Positions 13,968-25,630 of a stretch of DNA of 64,000 bases are shown one piece after another. The notes below the pieces were generated by a model. That model saw nothing but the letters and a program-made list of their open reading frames with translations. It was not told the DNA's origin and ran no database searches. Location of the stretch: NCBI GenBank assembly GCA_002245135.1, contig NGBS01000016.1, positions 62,001 through 126,000 on the forward strand, written 5' to 3'. How positions within the stretch are numbered: position 1 is the first letter of the stretch; each line of letters begins with the position of its first letter. The translations under genes were made by a program, and so were the position numbers. This DNA comes from Proteromonas lacertae (Eukaryota > Sar > Bigyra > Opalinata > Proteromonadidae).

Positions 13968-15490
13968 TTATAACAATAATATAGTATATATACAAAATAT
14001 AGAGTGATGGAATTGAATAACACAAAACTGAAGACTTATACAAATCAATAAAACAATCAACAGATATGTATTTCAATAATATTTCCACTATTTAATTATA
14101 TTAACACATCAATATTATATACATGACTGTTTAGATTCATTATTCAATGTCTTAATAGTTGAACCACATATTAAACTAATAAATATCAACAATTTATGTT
14201 TAGAAATATCAAAATAATATTGAAAATTTGATAATAATAACAAATATATATCAGAATTAATAATCTTCTTTCTTATTGAATTAACATTCAACATTAATAT
14301 CAACATATCCAAAATATAATCATATAATTCCACATGATCAGATTTAAATATCATTACTATGTTATTCCTCACATTCTGACTCAAAATCATATTAATATCT
14401 AAAATTGGAAAGATTTCGCAGTTTTTTATCACTTGTTGATGTGTATCTTCATTTTTATTATAAATCTTATAATTCTCTGTGTTTTTATTCACCAACTCAA
14501 TTGATTTCACAATTTCTTCGATTATATGTATGTCTTTGTTATAGAATGTGATTATTTCACCATTTGGAATGATCAAATCAAATGAATTGATGTTTGAAAT
14601 CACTCTACATCCATTTAGACGGATTTTTAAAGAAGGAATTGTTGTAAATTCCTTAGACTATAACATATTAATTATATATATATACGTTATATTCATATAA
14701 ATAATTATCATTAATAATAACATAACATAGAAACTTGCTATTATTATTAATATATTGAAATCTATCAACTTTCATATGATATTCATTTTTATTTATATTC
14801 AAAATTGGTGAAGATGAAAGTGTAAATGATTGTAAACTTTCAATAACATACTTTATACATTTATATAATATGGATATATATGGTAGACTTAGAAAACATT
14901 CAATATTTAAATCATTTAATGGTCTATTGTATAATATATATATATAATACATAAATAATATTAAAAAATAGAATTATACATATTAGTTTGAGGAAGAAAT
15001 GTGAAAATATTACTAATACAATTTGTTATGTTATTTTTATCACCTATTTTCAAGTTATCTACTATATCACCTATTAAATTGTTTTCTAGTATGTAATTTA
15101 CTATGTTTAAGCTAGTTAAGATTAGTATAAATACATATACGAAAAAGATAACGAACATAATATGTAGATCAAGTCACTTTTGGTATTGGCATCCTTTCTT
15201 GTAAATTCTAGTAGATAGTTTAATAGATTTGGATATATCAAATTATCCCGAAACTTTGAATTCTGACACAGTGATTTACAACATATAAATAACTAAATAT
15301 TTTAAAAATAATATATAAATACATCATAACCATTTTCGCATGGTAAATTAATAGTCTGCTTTACAGTTTCATCATTACTTGACGGGTTATAAAGATTCTG
15401 GAGGTATTCGTGCAGTTCCACATAGATTGCTATTGTTTTTATATTTTTCAATATACGTTTATCAGTTTTAATAGGCTTTAAAAGATCCAT
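7820..15490 (-). CDS. Giant alpha-solenoid scaffold with three PH-like domains, RanBP2 zinc finger and IQ motif
   Basis: A run of reverse-strand exons in consistent phase forms one very large gene, probably over 2,000 residues. The start chosen is ATG 15490 (MDLLKPIKTDKR). In order: an alpha-helical region; a PH-like domain at about 14.8-14.5 kb; a long ARM/HEAT-like helical array (13.8-12.4 kb); a PH domain at 12.4-12.1 kb (SGWIYVNHE, WTKRWCILSDYHLYIYD); a RanBP2-type zinc finger near 11.6 kb (WLCNVCYNLNAPFTMKCSFC); a Ser/Pro-rich linker with poly-Ser; more solenoid (10.2-8.6 kb); a third PH domain at 8.57-8.28 kb (KKKNRYFIIKGRYLYEFFD); and a terminal IQ calmodulin-binding motif (VIQKYIRRFLAKR). 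Lipid binding, ubiquitin or RNA binding by the finger, and calmodulin binding are inferred from family knowledge. I know no protein with this exact order. Exon joins near 14.1-13.8 kb are the least certain, so a split into two genes is possible. Confidence 0.7.
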
Positions 15491-15503
15491 TTTTTGTTTT
15501 CTG

Positions 15504-15577
15504 ATCAAGCCAAGCTATTCCAAACAGTGTTTGAATACTTTTAAAACGACTATATTGTTTTTTTATAAAAGCTTGAG
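15504..15577. promoter_or_regulatory. Shared upstream region with GCTTGA elements
   Basis: This is the gap between the divergent starts of the giant scaffold gene (15490, reverse) and the TPR gene (15635, forward). It holds ATCAAGCC at 15504-15511, which reads GGCTTGAT towards the scaffold gene about 15-20 nt from its ATG, and AAGCTTGA at about 15569-15576 facing the TPR gene. The same core occurs before several other genes in this window, so a promoter role is inferred. Confidence 0.35.
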
Positions 15578-15634
15578 ATATAGTTTGAAAAATCAAATTT
15601 TACATTTTTTATCATATTTCGAGTAATATATGGA

Positions 15635-16975
15635 ATGAATGGTGTTTTAAGAAGAACATTCAAACCGAATTTGATGATTTGCAGAAGATTGAATAGTGTA
15701 TGTAATAAAAGTGTGAAATTAAAGAAAGTGTTTAAAAAGAGAGAAGTATATATGATGATTGGAGGATGTATGACGATAATGTATATGTATGGAGATAAAA
15801 TATTTGCATGTATCCTTTTTTTACTATAAAATTGCTTAGCTGAAAGTAATTTGAGGATATACACTTTTTTGGCATCATTTTCATGTATATATATAGTGAT
15901 TATCATGTAATAGTTATTATCATTTTATTTTGATGTACTTGAACATGCAGATGATGATAAGCAAAGATTAAAATGTTATATAAATATTGGTGAATATTAT
16001 TTAGAGTTAGTATTGTTGTAATGATATCATAAATGAATTAGGAAAAGTATGGTGAATGTATATTATGTTTGAAAGAAGCTTTAAAATTGAATATGACAGA
16101 AGAAGAAAAGTGCAATATATATTCAATGTTAGGAGATGCATATTATATGCTTGTATAGAATAAATATTTATAACAACTATAGGGTTACTACAAAGAAGCA
16201 ATTGTGTATTTGAAAGAGAGTATAAAGAATGATACTTCAAACAAATCGATTAGAAAGAAATATGAATCAATTGGTTTTTGTTGTTGTTTTGGTGTATATA
16301 ATCAAAATATATAATATTATATGTAGGGAAAATGTGAAGAAAGAATAGAATATTGTAAATTAGGATTGAAATATGCAGATAGAGAAAAAGATAAGTATAA
16401 TCTATATCGTCATATCAGTCGTTGTTATGGAAAATTAGTATAACGAAATAATTTATTATTGGTATAGAATGATCATTATAAAGAAGCTCTATATAAGACT
16501 AAAGCAGATTAGATATATAGTTCATATCATAATTCTATATATGATAAAGAGTTAAGAGAGAAATATTTTCAAGAAGTATGAAATCTATTTATTATGTGTT
16601 TTTATATATATAGAAGAAATACAAAGAATTAATACCACTATTAGAATCACAAATAAAACGATGTAAAACTCGAATAGATATATGAATTATCTGTTATGTT
16701 AGGTGATTGTTATTATAACATTGTATATACATTGATAATATTTAATTATATAGAATGAATATTCAAAAGCTAAAAACTGTTATGTAAATGCAGTAAAAAG
16801 ATGTCCATACAGTTATGAAAAACGAGAACTCTATAGAAAACTGTCATTTTATTGTTTAGAAAATGAAGAAGACAATGAAGCAATAGTTTCAATAATGAAA
16901 AGTGGAAGATGCAATATTATTAATTTATTACTGACTTACATAAAATCATCCTTCAAGCTATGGATTAATAATTAG
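15635..16975 (+). pseudogene. TPR-repeat membrane protein gene, apparently damaged
   Basis: It starts at ATG 15635 (MNGVLRRTFKPNLMICRRL), a basic amphipathic leader of mitochondrial type, followed by a hydrophobic stretch (MMIGGCMTIMYMY). Downstream exons encode at least five tetratricopeptide repeats (for example IGEYYLELEKYGECILCLKEA and LGDAYYML...YYKEAIVYLKES), ending in SSFKLWINN-stop at 16975. Introns near 16013-16041, 16154-16181, 16290-16326 and 16438-16467 keep frame. However, an in-frame TAG lies at about 16508, where the repeat pattern would suit Gln, and the frame shifts by one base near 16680; neither can be removed by a GT-AG intron I can find. Either this copy is decaying or the assembly has errors. 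The function of the intact version would be protein-protein binding, perhaps at the mitochondrial surface. Confidence 0.55.
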
Positions 16976-17123
16976 TTAGTTTAATAAATTTAAGTATGAA
17001 TTTCCTTGTTTTAGTAATTAAAATATCATATTATGATTATTTTCAATGATACTTTCATTGCTTTCTCATCAAAAAATGAAAAAATAATAATCAAGCCTGA
17101 TTTGTGTTTCATTTGATTTTGAA

Positions 17124-20100
17124 ATGAATATCTTGCTAATTACAATTGTTTTGAGTATGATTATGTTTTTTACATGATAGATTTATGCTTAGCGTTTAAC
17201 TTCCCCCCTATCCAAGATGTAGGGAATGTCCCTTTTGGTATGTTGAATAATTGTTAATAATAGACATCAATGCTGATTGTGCCATTCGAAATTTAGCTTA
17301 CAAATATTCCAAACAACTGTTTAAAGACCGAAATGAGATGAAAGATGTTTTTGATGGTTTAGAACTTCAGAGTCGTTGTAACAACAGTGAGATAAGAGAA
17401 AGTGAATATGTTCGACCGAAACCAGTATTAGAAGGTAAAGAGATCTATATTGATATAAAGAAAGGCGATAATAAGAACAGTGGAAGTATTGATTCTCCTT
17501 TATTAGATATCGAAGCTGGAATCCGAATGTGTCGATCTATTGGTGGTGGTTGTAGTATAATATTACGAGAAGGAATATATTTTATAAATGAAACAATAAA
17601 GTTATATGGTTGTGATTCAAATTTATCAATAATAGGATATGAGAATGAGAAAGTAAAAGTGAATGGTGGTAAAGAGATTCGAGATGTGAAATGGGAATTA
17701 TTTGATAATGAAATAATCATGTATAAAGATATAAGTGTTGGAAGTGATTTAAAAATCGATGCAGGTAAAAACAGTAGTGGAATTGAATATAAAGGAATAA
17801 TGAATGATGTAAATGAATGTTTAAAATCCTGTAAAAATGATAAAAATTGTCTTTCATTTATGTATAAAATAATAATAATATATAAATATTATATAAATAT
17901 AAATAGATATTATGGAAATGAAATATCTGAATATTCTAAAATGTGTTATTTACGAAGTAATATTTATATAAGTCAAAAGAAAAGTAAAGGAATAATATCT
18001 GGTATAAAAAAGAATATTTATCGAACTTATGTGAAAGATATAAATGGTTCTCATTTCAATCAACTATTTATAAATAATAAACGAATGACTCGAGCTCGAT
18101 ATCCAAATGGAAATGCTGAATATATGGGTTATTGGACTAAACCATCTGGTTTATTATCTAAAGGTAAATGGGAAAGTAAAAGTGATGAAGATAGAAGTGT
18201 TGAAATAATAATATCTGAACCTAAAGTAAGTAAATCTGAATATACTGATTATTCAATTGGTTTAAATGGTCCATTAAACGAATTTGATCCTCCTCGTATA
18301 ATATAACAATGATGATAATATTTTAAAATAGAATCTTATTGGGGTTTAAAGAATCCTCATGCTGGTGGTGCTTCTACTTATACAGTTCCTAAAGGTATAA
18401 CAGTAACAGATGAATCATTTAGTATGAATAAATGGAATAATAGTAAAAGTGGAATATTACATGCATTTCACAGTGGATATTGGGGAAACTGGATGTTTGA
18501 GATCGATAGTTATGATTATGAAAGTAAGAATATAAAATTTCGTCGAGGTGGTTTTCAAGAAGCTCGAGGTAGACCATCTGGTGGAGATGTATAAATATAA
18601 ATATATATAATATATTTAATATTATTATTGATATAAAATGAATAGTATTATATTGAAAATATATTTGAAGAATTAGATGTTCCAAATGAATGGTATTATG
18701 ATATAAATGTATAAAATATAATGAATGTTTATTTATATATTAAAATGAAAATAGACGAATTATTTATATTATTATCCAAATGAAACAATAGAAGAAGCTA
18801 ATACGATAATAATATCTCAATTAGACAGTTTAATCTCCATAATAGGAAATAAAGAAAATCCCGTTTATAATATAACCATCGATGGAATAATATTTGAAAA
18901 TACTCGATCTACTTATATGGAGAATTATTTAGTTCCTTCAGGTGGTGATTGGTCAATTCATCCGTATATATATAATATAATAATAATAATAATAATAATA
19001 ATGAATAGTGGTGGAACAATAAATGCTAGAGGAGTAGATGGTTTAGTAATAAGAAACAATATTCTTGAAAATTTAGGTGGAAATGGAATTTATATAAGTG
19101 ATTATTGTCGAAATGTGTTAATATTGAATAATGAGATAAAGAAAATAGGTGATAGTGGAATAATACTATATGGTAAAGCCTATTTGAATGATGGAACTAG
19201 AGGAGAACAACCTCGAAATACCAAAATAATTCATAATATAATTCATGATGTAGGAATGTATGGTAAACAAACATCCGCAATATTCCAAGCAATAAGTTGT
19301 GGAACATTAATTGAAGAAAATATTTTGTTTAATGGTCCAAGATCTGGTATAAATCTGAATGATGGCTTTGGAGGAGATAATATAATTCGTCGAAACTTAT
19401 TATTCAATTGGGTTCGAGAGACATCTGATCATGGTCCAATCAACAGTTGGGATCGAATGTTAATATTGAATGATGTCTACTATAAAAATCACACAGCAAG
19501 TTATAATATTTTAAAAAGTGAAATAAATCGATGTTTTATAATAAATAATTATCACAGTGTTTGGCCTTTAGATCATGATGATGGATCAAGAGAATATTAT
19601 GACAGTTATAATTTCTTAATCTATGGTGGTTTTAAGAATTACTTAGGTCATTCCAAATCAGGTATTGCTATAATAATATTTATATTATCTTAATAGCTTG
19701 TCATAATATCTATGTTTATCCAGATGGTTATGCTTATGATCAAACTAACGATCTAAAGGAATGGTTTTCTGAACCTTACTGTGTATCTACTGGTGGTGCT
19801 AAATTAGACATTTCTGGATATGATGATTTTTGGAATAACAACACTTGTATAATCAATAATCATCATGCTTATAATTTTAACTTTGAAGGAAGTGAAGTAA
19901 ATCCTAAATTAGTATATTATATTATAAATAGTTTTTATAAATAGTATCCTAATGTTGATTATAATACAATATACATTCTACAAAGTAATTTGACCACTAG
20001 TATGAATGGAAGGATGATTTCAAGAGAAGAGCTAGAGAAATATGGTTCAAACAAAGGAACAGTAGTGAAAGATATAAAAGAGATAAGTGTTGATAGGATA

Positions 20101-20136
20101 ATCGAAATGGGAAAAGAAGTGCTTGAGATGAATTAA
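17124..20136 (+). CDS. Secreted right-handed beta-helix protein with inserted PAN/Apple-like domain
   Basis: A signal peptide is encoded by exon 1 (MNILLITIVLNLCLAF) once a 26-nt intron at about 17154-17179 is removed; this fixes the start at 17124. The mature protein has a pectin-lyase-like beta-helix. Its first part (EIYIDIKKGDNKNSGS, IILREGIYFI) is followed by a Cys-containing PAN/Apple-like segment (NECLKSCKNDKNCLSF ... MCYLRS), then the main helix (GLVIRNNILENLGGNGIYIS, NLLFNWVRETSDHGPINSWD). Such folds are typical of secreted polysaccharide-active or carbohydrate-binding proteins, and the PAN part usually binds protein or sugar. The catalytic class is not determinable; a distant GH141-like glycosidase is one possibility. 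At least six small introns interrupt it, several made almost wholly of AT or TAA repeats. Confidence 0.75.
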
Positions 20137-20300
20137 TTGTTATTCCATTTTTTATAGACACTTTATATATTCATTCTATTTCGATTATTTTGATTTTTGT
20201 AGTGTTGTATTATTAGATACAATCGAGATTGATGAAAAAAAGTATCAAGCAAAGTTTGAATATTAAAAAAGTGATCCGTTTTTCTTCTTGTTATATCTCA

Positions 20301-23042
20301 ATGAATAGCCAATTTACAAATATTTTAGACTTATCACAAAGTATACCAGACCAACAAAATGCAGATGGAGAAGATAGAGAGATAGTACGACATAATTGAC
20401 ATAATCACTTAGATTTTCTTGTGTATTTACTTATTCAAAGAAAAGTATTGTGGTTAATAATGTATGTGATATAATAGGTTGGGTATTTCAACTTACAATT
20501 TATCAAAGAACTCAATATCCTGTTCTTCAATATACATAAGCGACAATGACATAAATATGATCATAGAGCAGAGTATAGAATAATAATATTTGGTTTTGTT
20601 ATAGTGAAACTTCAATTTGATCCAAAAGTGATAATTGTCCAGTACTATAGATATACCTTTTATAATTAGACCATTTTTAGATGAAAATATAATGTATCTC
20701 CTTAAAAAACCAATCGAATCAGATGTTAAAACCAAAGAATATGAAATTAAGATAATGAAGTCAAATAGCTGTATAATATTATACTCTATATAGTTCATAG
20801 TCGATTATTATATGTCAATTAAACTGTTAGAATCAATAGAAATTCCAAATAATGTCATATACAACTTAAATTCAACAATCGATTTATATGAAGATGAAAT
20901 GATAAGATCTATAGGTGGACTATTACACTATTTAATAAAATACAAAGTAATCAATCAATTAGAAGATAAATCTACTCCAATAAAAGTTAATTCAATATCA
21001 ATGTTTTCATTGAATGATTATATGTTTATAGATTATGTATATATATATATATATAATTTTTATATTTTATGAATAGAATACATTACAATCATTACAAATA
21101 TTTTCAACAGAATTACATCCATCATGTGTAAAAAGAATGGGTAAGTCAAAAGAAGGTTTTTCACTCTTCGGAATATTCGATAGAACAAGCTCCATAATAG
21201 GAAGAAAATTATTAAAAGAATGGATGTTAAAACCATTAAAGAATAAAATATTAATCGAAAATCGATTAAAGACAGTTGAATATATATTAAACCACAATGA
21301 GATGAGTAATGAGATAAAACGTTTATTAAAAGGAATTAAAGATATTCCTGGAATATTACTACGTATAAAGTTAGTTAAATGGAACTATAATGATTGGATC
21401 AATTTGTACAATCTATTAAACCAATCAAATCAAATTAAAGAAATAGTTAAACTGTTTTATAATGATAATAATAATAATATTGAGTTATTCAATAGAATAT
21501 TGAACATAATGAATGATGAAATAATCGATTTACAAAACCAATTTGAAGTTATGTTTGATATAGAATCAAGTAAAGATTGTAAACAGTTAATAATAAGTGA
21601 AGGATATAATGCTGATTTGGATAGTTTAAGGGAGAATTATGATAATATTGATGAGTTCTTAGTCTCTATTACGAATGAGGAGAAGTTGAGGTTGAATGAT
21701 GTCAATTTTACAGGTAATTACAAATATTTACCTCAACGTATTTATTTTTAATAATAATTATGTATATATATTCAAATAGTTGGTTTTTTATTAGAAGTTC
21801 CATTAAAAGATAAAGAAAGATATATTAGCAGTAATAATCATTACATATTTGCCTTTGAGAATGATATATTCATATACTTTCAAGATAATAAGACGAACGA
21901 ATTAAACCAATATTTTGGTGATATTTACACACTAATAATAGATAAAGAAAACAGTATAATACGTACTATGGAGGAGTATATAATCAGATATGAAGGATTA
22001 ATCTTATCAATATCGAACTATATCAGTGAATTAGATTGCTATTTGTGTTATTGTGAGATTATTATAGAATATAAAATGGTAAAACCATCGATAGTTGATG
22101 ATAATGTAATCTATATTAAAGTATATATCTTACTCTTTATTTATATAATTCTATTATTTATGTGTGTTTATAGGATGGAAAACATCCTCTTCAGGAACTT
22201 ACTGTTGAAAACAACATTCCAAATGACACTGTTCTATCACCTCATAAAGAAGGAGGTATTAATATAATCAGTGGTCCAAATTACAGTGGTAAATCTGTCT
22301 ATTTGAAACAAGTTGGTATTATAGTCTATTTATCCCATATTGGATGTTATATTCCTGCTAGTAAAGGAGTAATTGGATTGACTGATAAGATATTTAGTAG
22401 AATAAAGTCATATGAAAGTGTTACTATTAATGAAAGCACATTTTCTATTGATTTAATACAGATTTCAAGGATGTTGAAATATTGTAGTAATAGGTCATTA
22501 TTATTAATTGATGAATTTGGTAAAGGTACAAAAATTGAAGATGGAATCTCATTGGTTGGAGGATTAATATATCATTTATTAGAGGAAAATAGAATCAGTA
22601 ATAATATACCGAAATGTATTATAGTTACACATTTCATGTCATTATTAGACAGTATATATATATATATTATTATTATTATTATTGTATAGTTCCTGATTTA
22701 TTAAACAACACAGAAATAATTCTTTTACAAATGAAATTATCAATAAATAATGAAGAAAAAGAGAATATTATAATTCCATTATTCAAATTAATTCCAGGAA
22801 TATCGAAAGATTCTTATGCATTTTACTGTGCAAGACAGAATGGAGTTGGTGAATCAATTATTAATAGAGCAAAGGAAGTAAGTGATTGTATTTTGAACAA
22901 AAGTGAGATCAAAAGAGTAGATGAAGATAAACAACGAACTGAATTGGTAAGATATGAGAAAATATTAAAATATTTCTATGAAAGAAGAGATTGGAGTGAA
23001 AATGAAGTAAATATCTTGTTGAATCTGATAAGAGAGAGTTAA
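20301..23042 (+). CDS. MSH5: MutS homologue 5 (meiotic recombination)
   Basis: MSH5 pairs with MSH4 to stabilise recombination intermediates for meiotic crossovers; it does not repair mismatches. The start is ATG 20301 (MNSQFTNILDLSQ). The N-terminal third is spread over very small exons joined by introns of about 56, 16 (20462-20477), 19 (20522-20540), 32, 28 and 30 nt; with these removed the frame is open and gives LQFDPKVIIV, as in MSH5. Core segments are clear: LQSLQIFSTELHPSC...GKSKEGFSLFGIFDRTS, the lever/clamp region, Walker A GPNYSGKSVYLKQVG, Q-loop/signature ESTFSIDLIQIS, Walker B LLLIDEFGKGT and a helix-turn-helix C-terminus (GVGESIINRAKEVSDCI). The mismatch-binding domain I is absent, as expected. 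SKEGFSLFGIF distinguishes it from MSH4. Confidence 0.9.
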
Positions 23043-23110
23043 AAGTTTTATTACTTGATATTATTATTATTTTATTTCTTGCAAATGTGTTTATTCTATG
23101 TTATTACCCT

Positions 23111-23878
23111 AAAACAATACACAAAATATAATCTCTCTTTTACTTTTATTAGAAAAGCATTTTAGAACATTCGGAATTGTTTTCTTACATTACTGATACC
23201 TTTTTGAGTTACACTTTCGTGAGCTACTACATTGAAACGAATGGTTTTACTTAAAGGTCTGCATTGAGCTAAAGTTACTACATCTCCTTCTTTTACACTG
23301 AAACAGGGACTGCAGTGAGCTGGAGTATTACTGTGTCTTTTTTCATATCGACGATATTTTCTTATATATTGTAAATAATCACGACGAACTATCACAGTTC
23401 TCTTCATTTTGGTTGATAATACTAAACCCTTTAAAATACGACCTCTCACATTAATATTTCCTGTGAAAGGACATTTGTTGTCGATGTAACTTCCCTAAAA
23501 CAATATTATAAATATTCATTTATACTTGAGTTGCTGTCTTGGGGGCTTTGAATCCTAAACCTACATCTTGAACCCATCTGGATTTAGCTCCTTTCTTTGA
23601 ATGTAAACCATTTCCTAAGAAAACTGGTCTTTGCTTTTGGAACGCATTTTCGTTCTATATACATATATATCATTTTTATCATACTTGACCAACGATTTCG
23701 TTACTCATTTTATAAAAATGATAAGAGAGATTATGAAAAAAACAAGTGTCAAATTTAATAGAAATAAAGAAAGAGAAATTCCCTTAAAAATTTTACCCCC
23801 TTCTTTTCAAATATGTTTGACTCGTTATGAGAATCAAGCCTAGATGTATTTTTCTTATTTTTATGTTCTTCCAAGGTA
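23111..23878. repeat. Inverted repeat arm A (about 770 bp, carries RPS11)
   Basis: This segment is the reverse complement of 27823-28590; paired coordinates always sum to 51701, so there are no insertions or deletions between arms. Every stretch I compared, including introns and UTRs, is identical apart from a few mismatches in the outermost 20 bases at the 23878 end. It covers the whole uS17 gene with flanks. At the 23111 side the match stops abruptly at GTATTGTTTT. Confidence 0.9.
23162..23708 (-). CDS. RPS11: 40S ribosomal protein uS17 (S11), copy A
   Basis: It encodes a 161-residue small-subunit protein that binds 18S rRNA. The start is ATG 23708 (MSNEIVGQ); introns of 30 and 31 nt are removed to give exon 2 ([32 protein letters not shown]) and exon 3 ([46 protein letters not shown]-like [13 protein letters not shown]). 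The length matches eukaryotic S11 proteins (about 155-160). An exact inverted copy lies at 27993-28539. Upstream, inside the repeat, is AGGCTTGATT about 130 bp before the start, possibly a promoter element. Confidence 0.95.
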
Positions 23879-23917
23879 TACTACTATCAAATAATATCAA
23901 ATATATAAAAATCGGAT

Positions 23918-24610
23918 TTAAACATATCTTTTAACCTCAAAGAAACTAGTTAAAGAGTATAATTGTAATCCACTAACACCTAATAACACTATACTTTCAG
24001 CAAAAGTTGCCCAAAATACTCTATTATAGGTACTTTCAACAGCTATAATTTATTAGAAACAAAATAATATATACTTTTTTTATGAACTTTTTCTCTAACT
24101 TTCATATATTCCATTATCTCTTGTAATTCAATGATTTCATGCGAAAAAGCAATAACAGACTTTTCTAATGGATCAATATGTTCTATAAATGATAATGAAA
24201 ACAATAAAATACCTTTCTTAGCAAACTCTTTATGAGAAAAACCTTCACCATGATAAAAAGAAAAAGTAATGGTTTTCTCAGAGTTATCTGAAAGGTTATT
24301 ATCAAAACATAATGTATAATCTGCTGCTTTGACTGTTATTTCAAATCTATCTCCTGTTGCTTGTTGTTTGTTGTATATTTCTTTACCACTTTCGTCTGTA
24401 ACCTAAAGATAATGTACAGGAATTGTATACTTTGACATTTATTTGCATTTGACCACCAGCACCTACCTCAAATGAACCTGAGAGAGTAGTATCAGCATCT
24501 ACTCTTTCTATAATGCATTCTGTAGAATAAGCTGGTACTTTAATTATAAGTGCATCAGAAAAATTGAAAAGCAAAACTAATACTACTGCTAGAACTAAGA
24601 ATTTCTTCAT
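23918..24610 (-). CDS. p24/EMP24 family cargo receptor of the early secretory pathway
   Basis: A type I membrane protein cycling between ER and Golgi in COPI/COPII vesicles. The N-terminal signal peptide is MKKFLVLAVVLVLLFNFSDA, followed by a GOLD domain with the paired cysteines (STECIIERVDADTTLSGSFEV; DYTLCFDNNLSD), a coiled-coil segment (DPLEKSVIAFSHEIIELQEIM), one transmembrane helix (WATFAESIVLLGVSGLQLY) and a short cytosolic tail FFEVKRYV with the Phe-Phe and basic residues used for coat binding. Three introns of about 30 nt keep frame. Length is about 200 residues, standard for the family. It is divergent from the Rab gene with a 165-bp shared upstream region. Confidence 0.9.
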
Positions 24611-24775
24611 TTAAAAATCAAAATTTTCTATACGACTAACATTTGTTTAGGGTAAAACACATCATTCATAGATCTTTTCTTTTTGAAGTATATTGCAATC
24701 TATATATATATTGACCATTATATTTTGTCTTCTTTTATTATAATCTATTTATTAATCGAAATAGGTTCAATAAGG

Positions 24776-25476
24776 ATGTCATTGCCTACATTTAATTATA
24801 AATTAGTACTTCTTGGTGATTCAGGTGTTGGAAAATCATGTTTGGTAGTACGTTTTGTAAAAGATGAATATGCTGGAGGTCTTCCAACCCTAGGAGGTAT
24901 TTTTATTTAAAGTGATTGTTTATGATTTTTCTTATAGCATCATATTTATCACAGTCACTGACATTGGATGATGCAATTATAAAATATGAAATTTGGGATA
25001 CAGCTGGTCAAGGTATTACTAAATCCGTTTTATTTTCTGTTTATAGAAAGATATCGTAGTTTAGCACCAATGTACTATAGAGCAGCAGCAGCAGCAATTG
25101 TAGCATTTGATATAACAAGTGCAGTATATATATGTTTACAATTAATTATAATTAGGAATCATTCAATGGAGCAAAGACCTGGGTGAGAGAATTACAAAGA
25201 AGAGGAGAGCCTGATTGTGTAATAGCATTATCTGGTAATAAATGTGATATGGAAAGTGAACGAAAAGTAGCAAAAGAAGAAGCTGAAGAATATGCTCAAG
25301 AAAATAATTTGTTATATATGGAAACATCAGCAAAAGCAGGTACTAATGTAAGAGAAATATTTGTAGCAATTGCTAATAAACTACCAAGAAAAGCAAAGCC
25401 AGAAGTTAAACCACTTGTTGTTGATAATAATCCAACTACAAATGTAGGTCCAAGAGGTAAAACATGTTGTAATTAA
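24776..25476 (+). CDS. Rab5/Rab22-subfamily small GTPase
   Basis: Early-endosome type Rab controlling fusion and sorting. The start is ATG 24776 ([20 protein letters not shown]). All guanine-nucleotide motifs are intact: G1 GDSGVGKS, switch I PTLGA (completed across an intron near 24897-24938), G3 WDTAGQE (across an intron near 25015-25047), G4 NKCD and G5 ETSAK. The interswitch and [15 protein letters not shown] match Rab5/22. The tail ends CCN, suited to double geranylgeranylation as in Rab5. About 195 residues; three introns of about 32-42 nt. Confidence 0.9.
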
Positions 25477-25630
25477 AAATCTATTTTTTTGTTCTTATTT
25501 CAATTTATTTATTTACAAAATTTAACAATTTTCATAATTCTGATTATTTATATAACATACAACAAAGCAAAAATATATAGTAAATACAATATATATGGAT
25601 TTATAATACAAAAAGTATCAAATTAACTAA

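Noticed and set aside
16490-16530. TAG read as Gln (alternative genetic code)
   Set aside because: TAG and TAA are ordinary stops at the ends of many intact genes here, and Gln is encoded by CAA throughout; one TAG in one damaged gene is not enough.
20493-20798. Reverse-strand 101-residue hydrophobic frame
   Set aside because: It lies antisense to the small N-terminal exons of MSH5, which splice in frame to conserved sequence.
23631-23843. 70-residue frame present identically in both inverted repeat arms
   Set aside because: Its duplication follows from the repeat itself; it runs antisense to RPS11 exon 1 and upstream DNA and has no protein-like features of its own.
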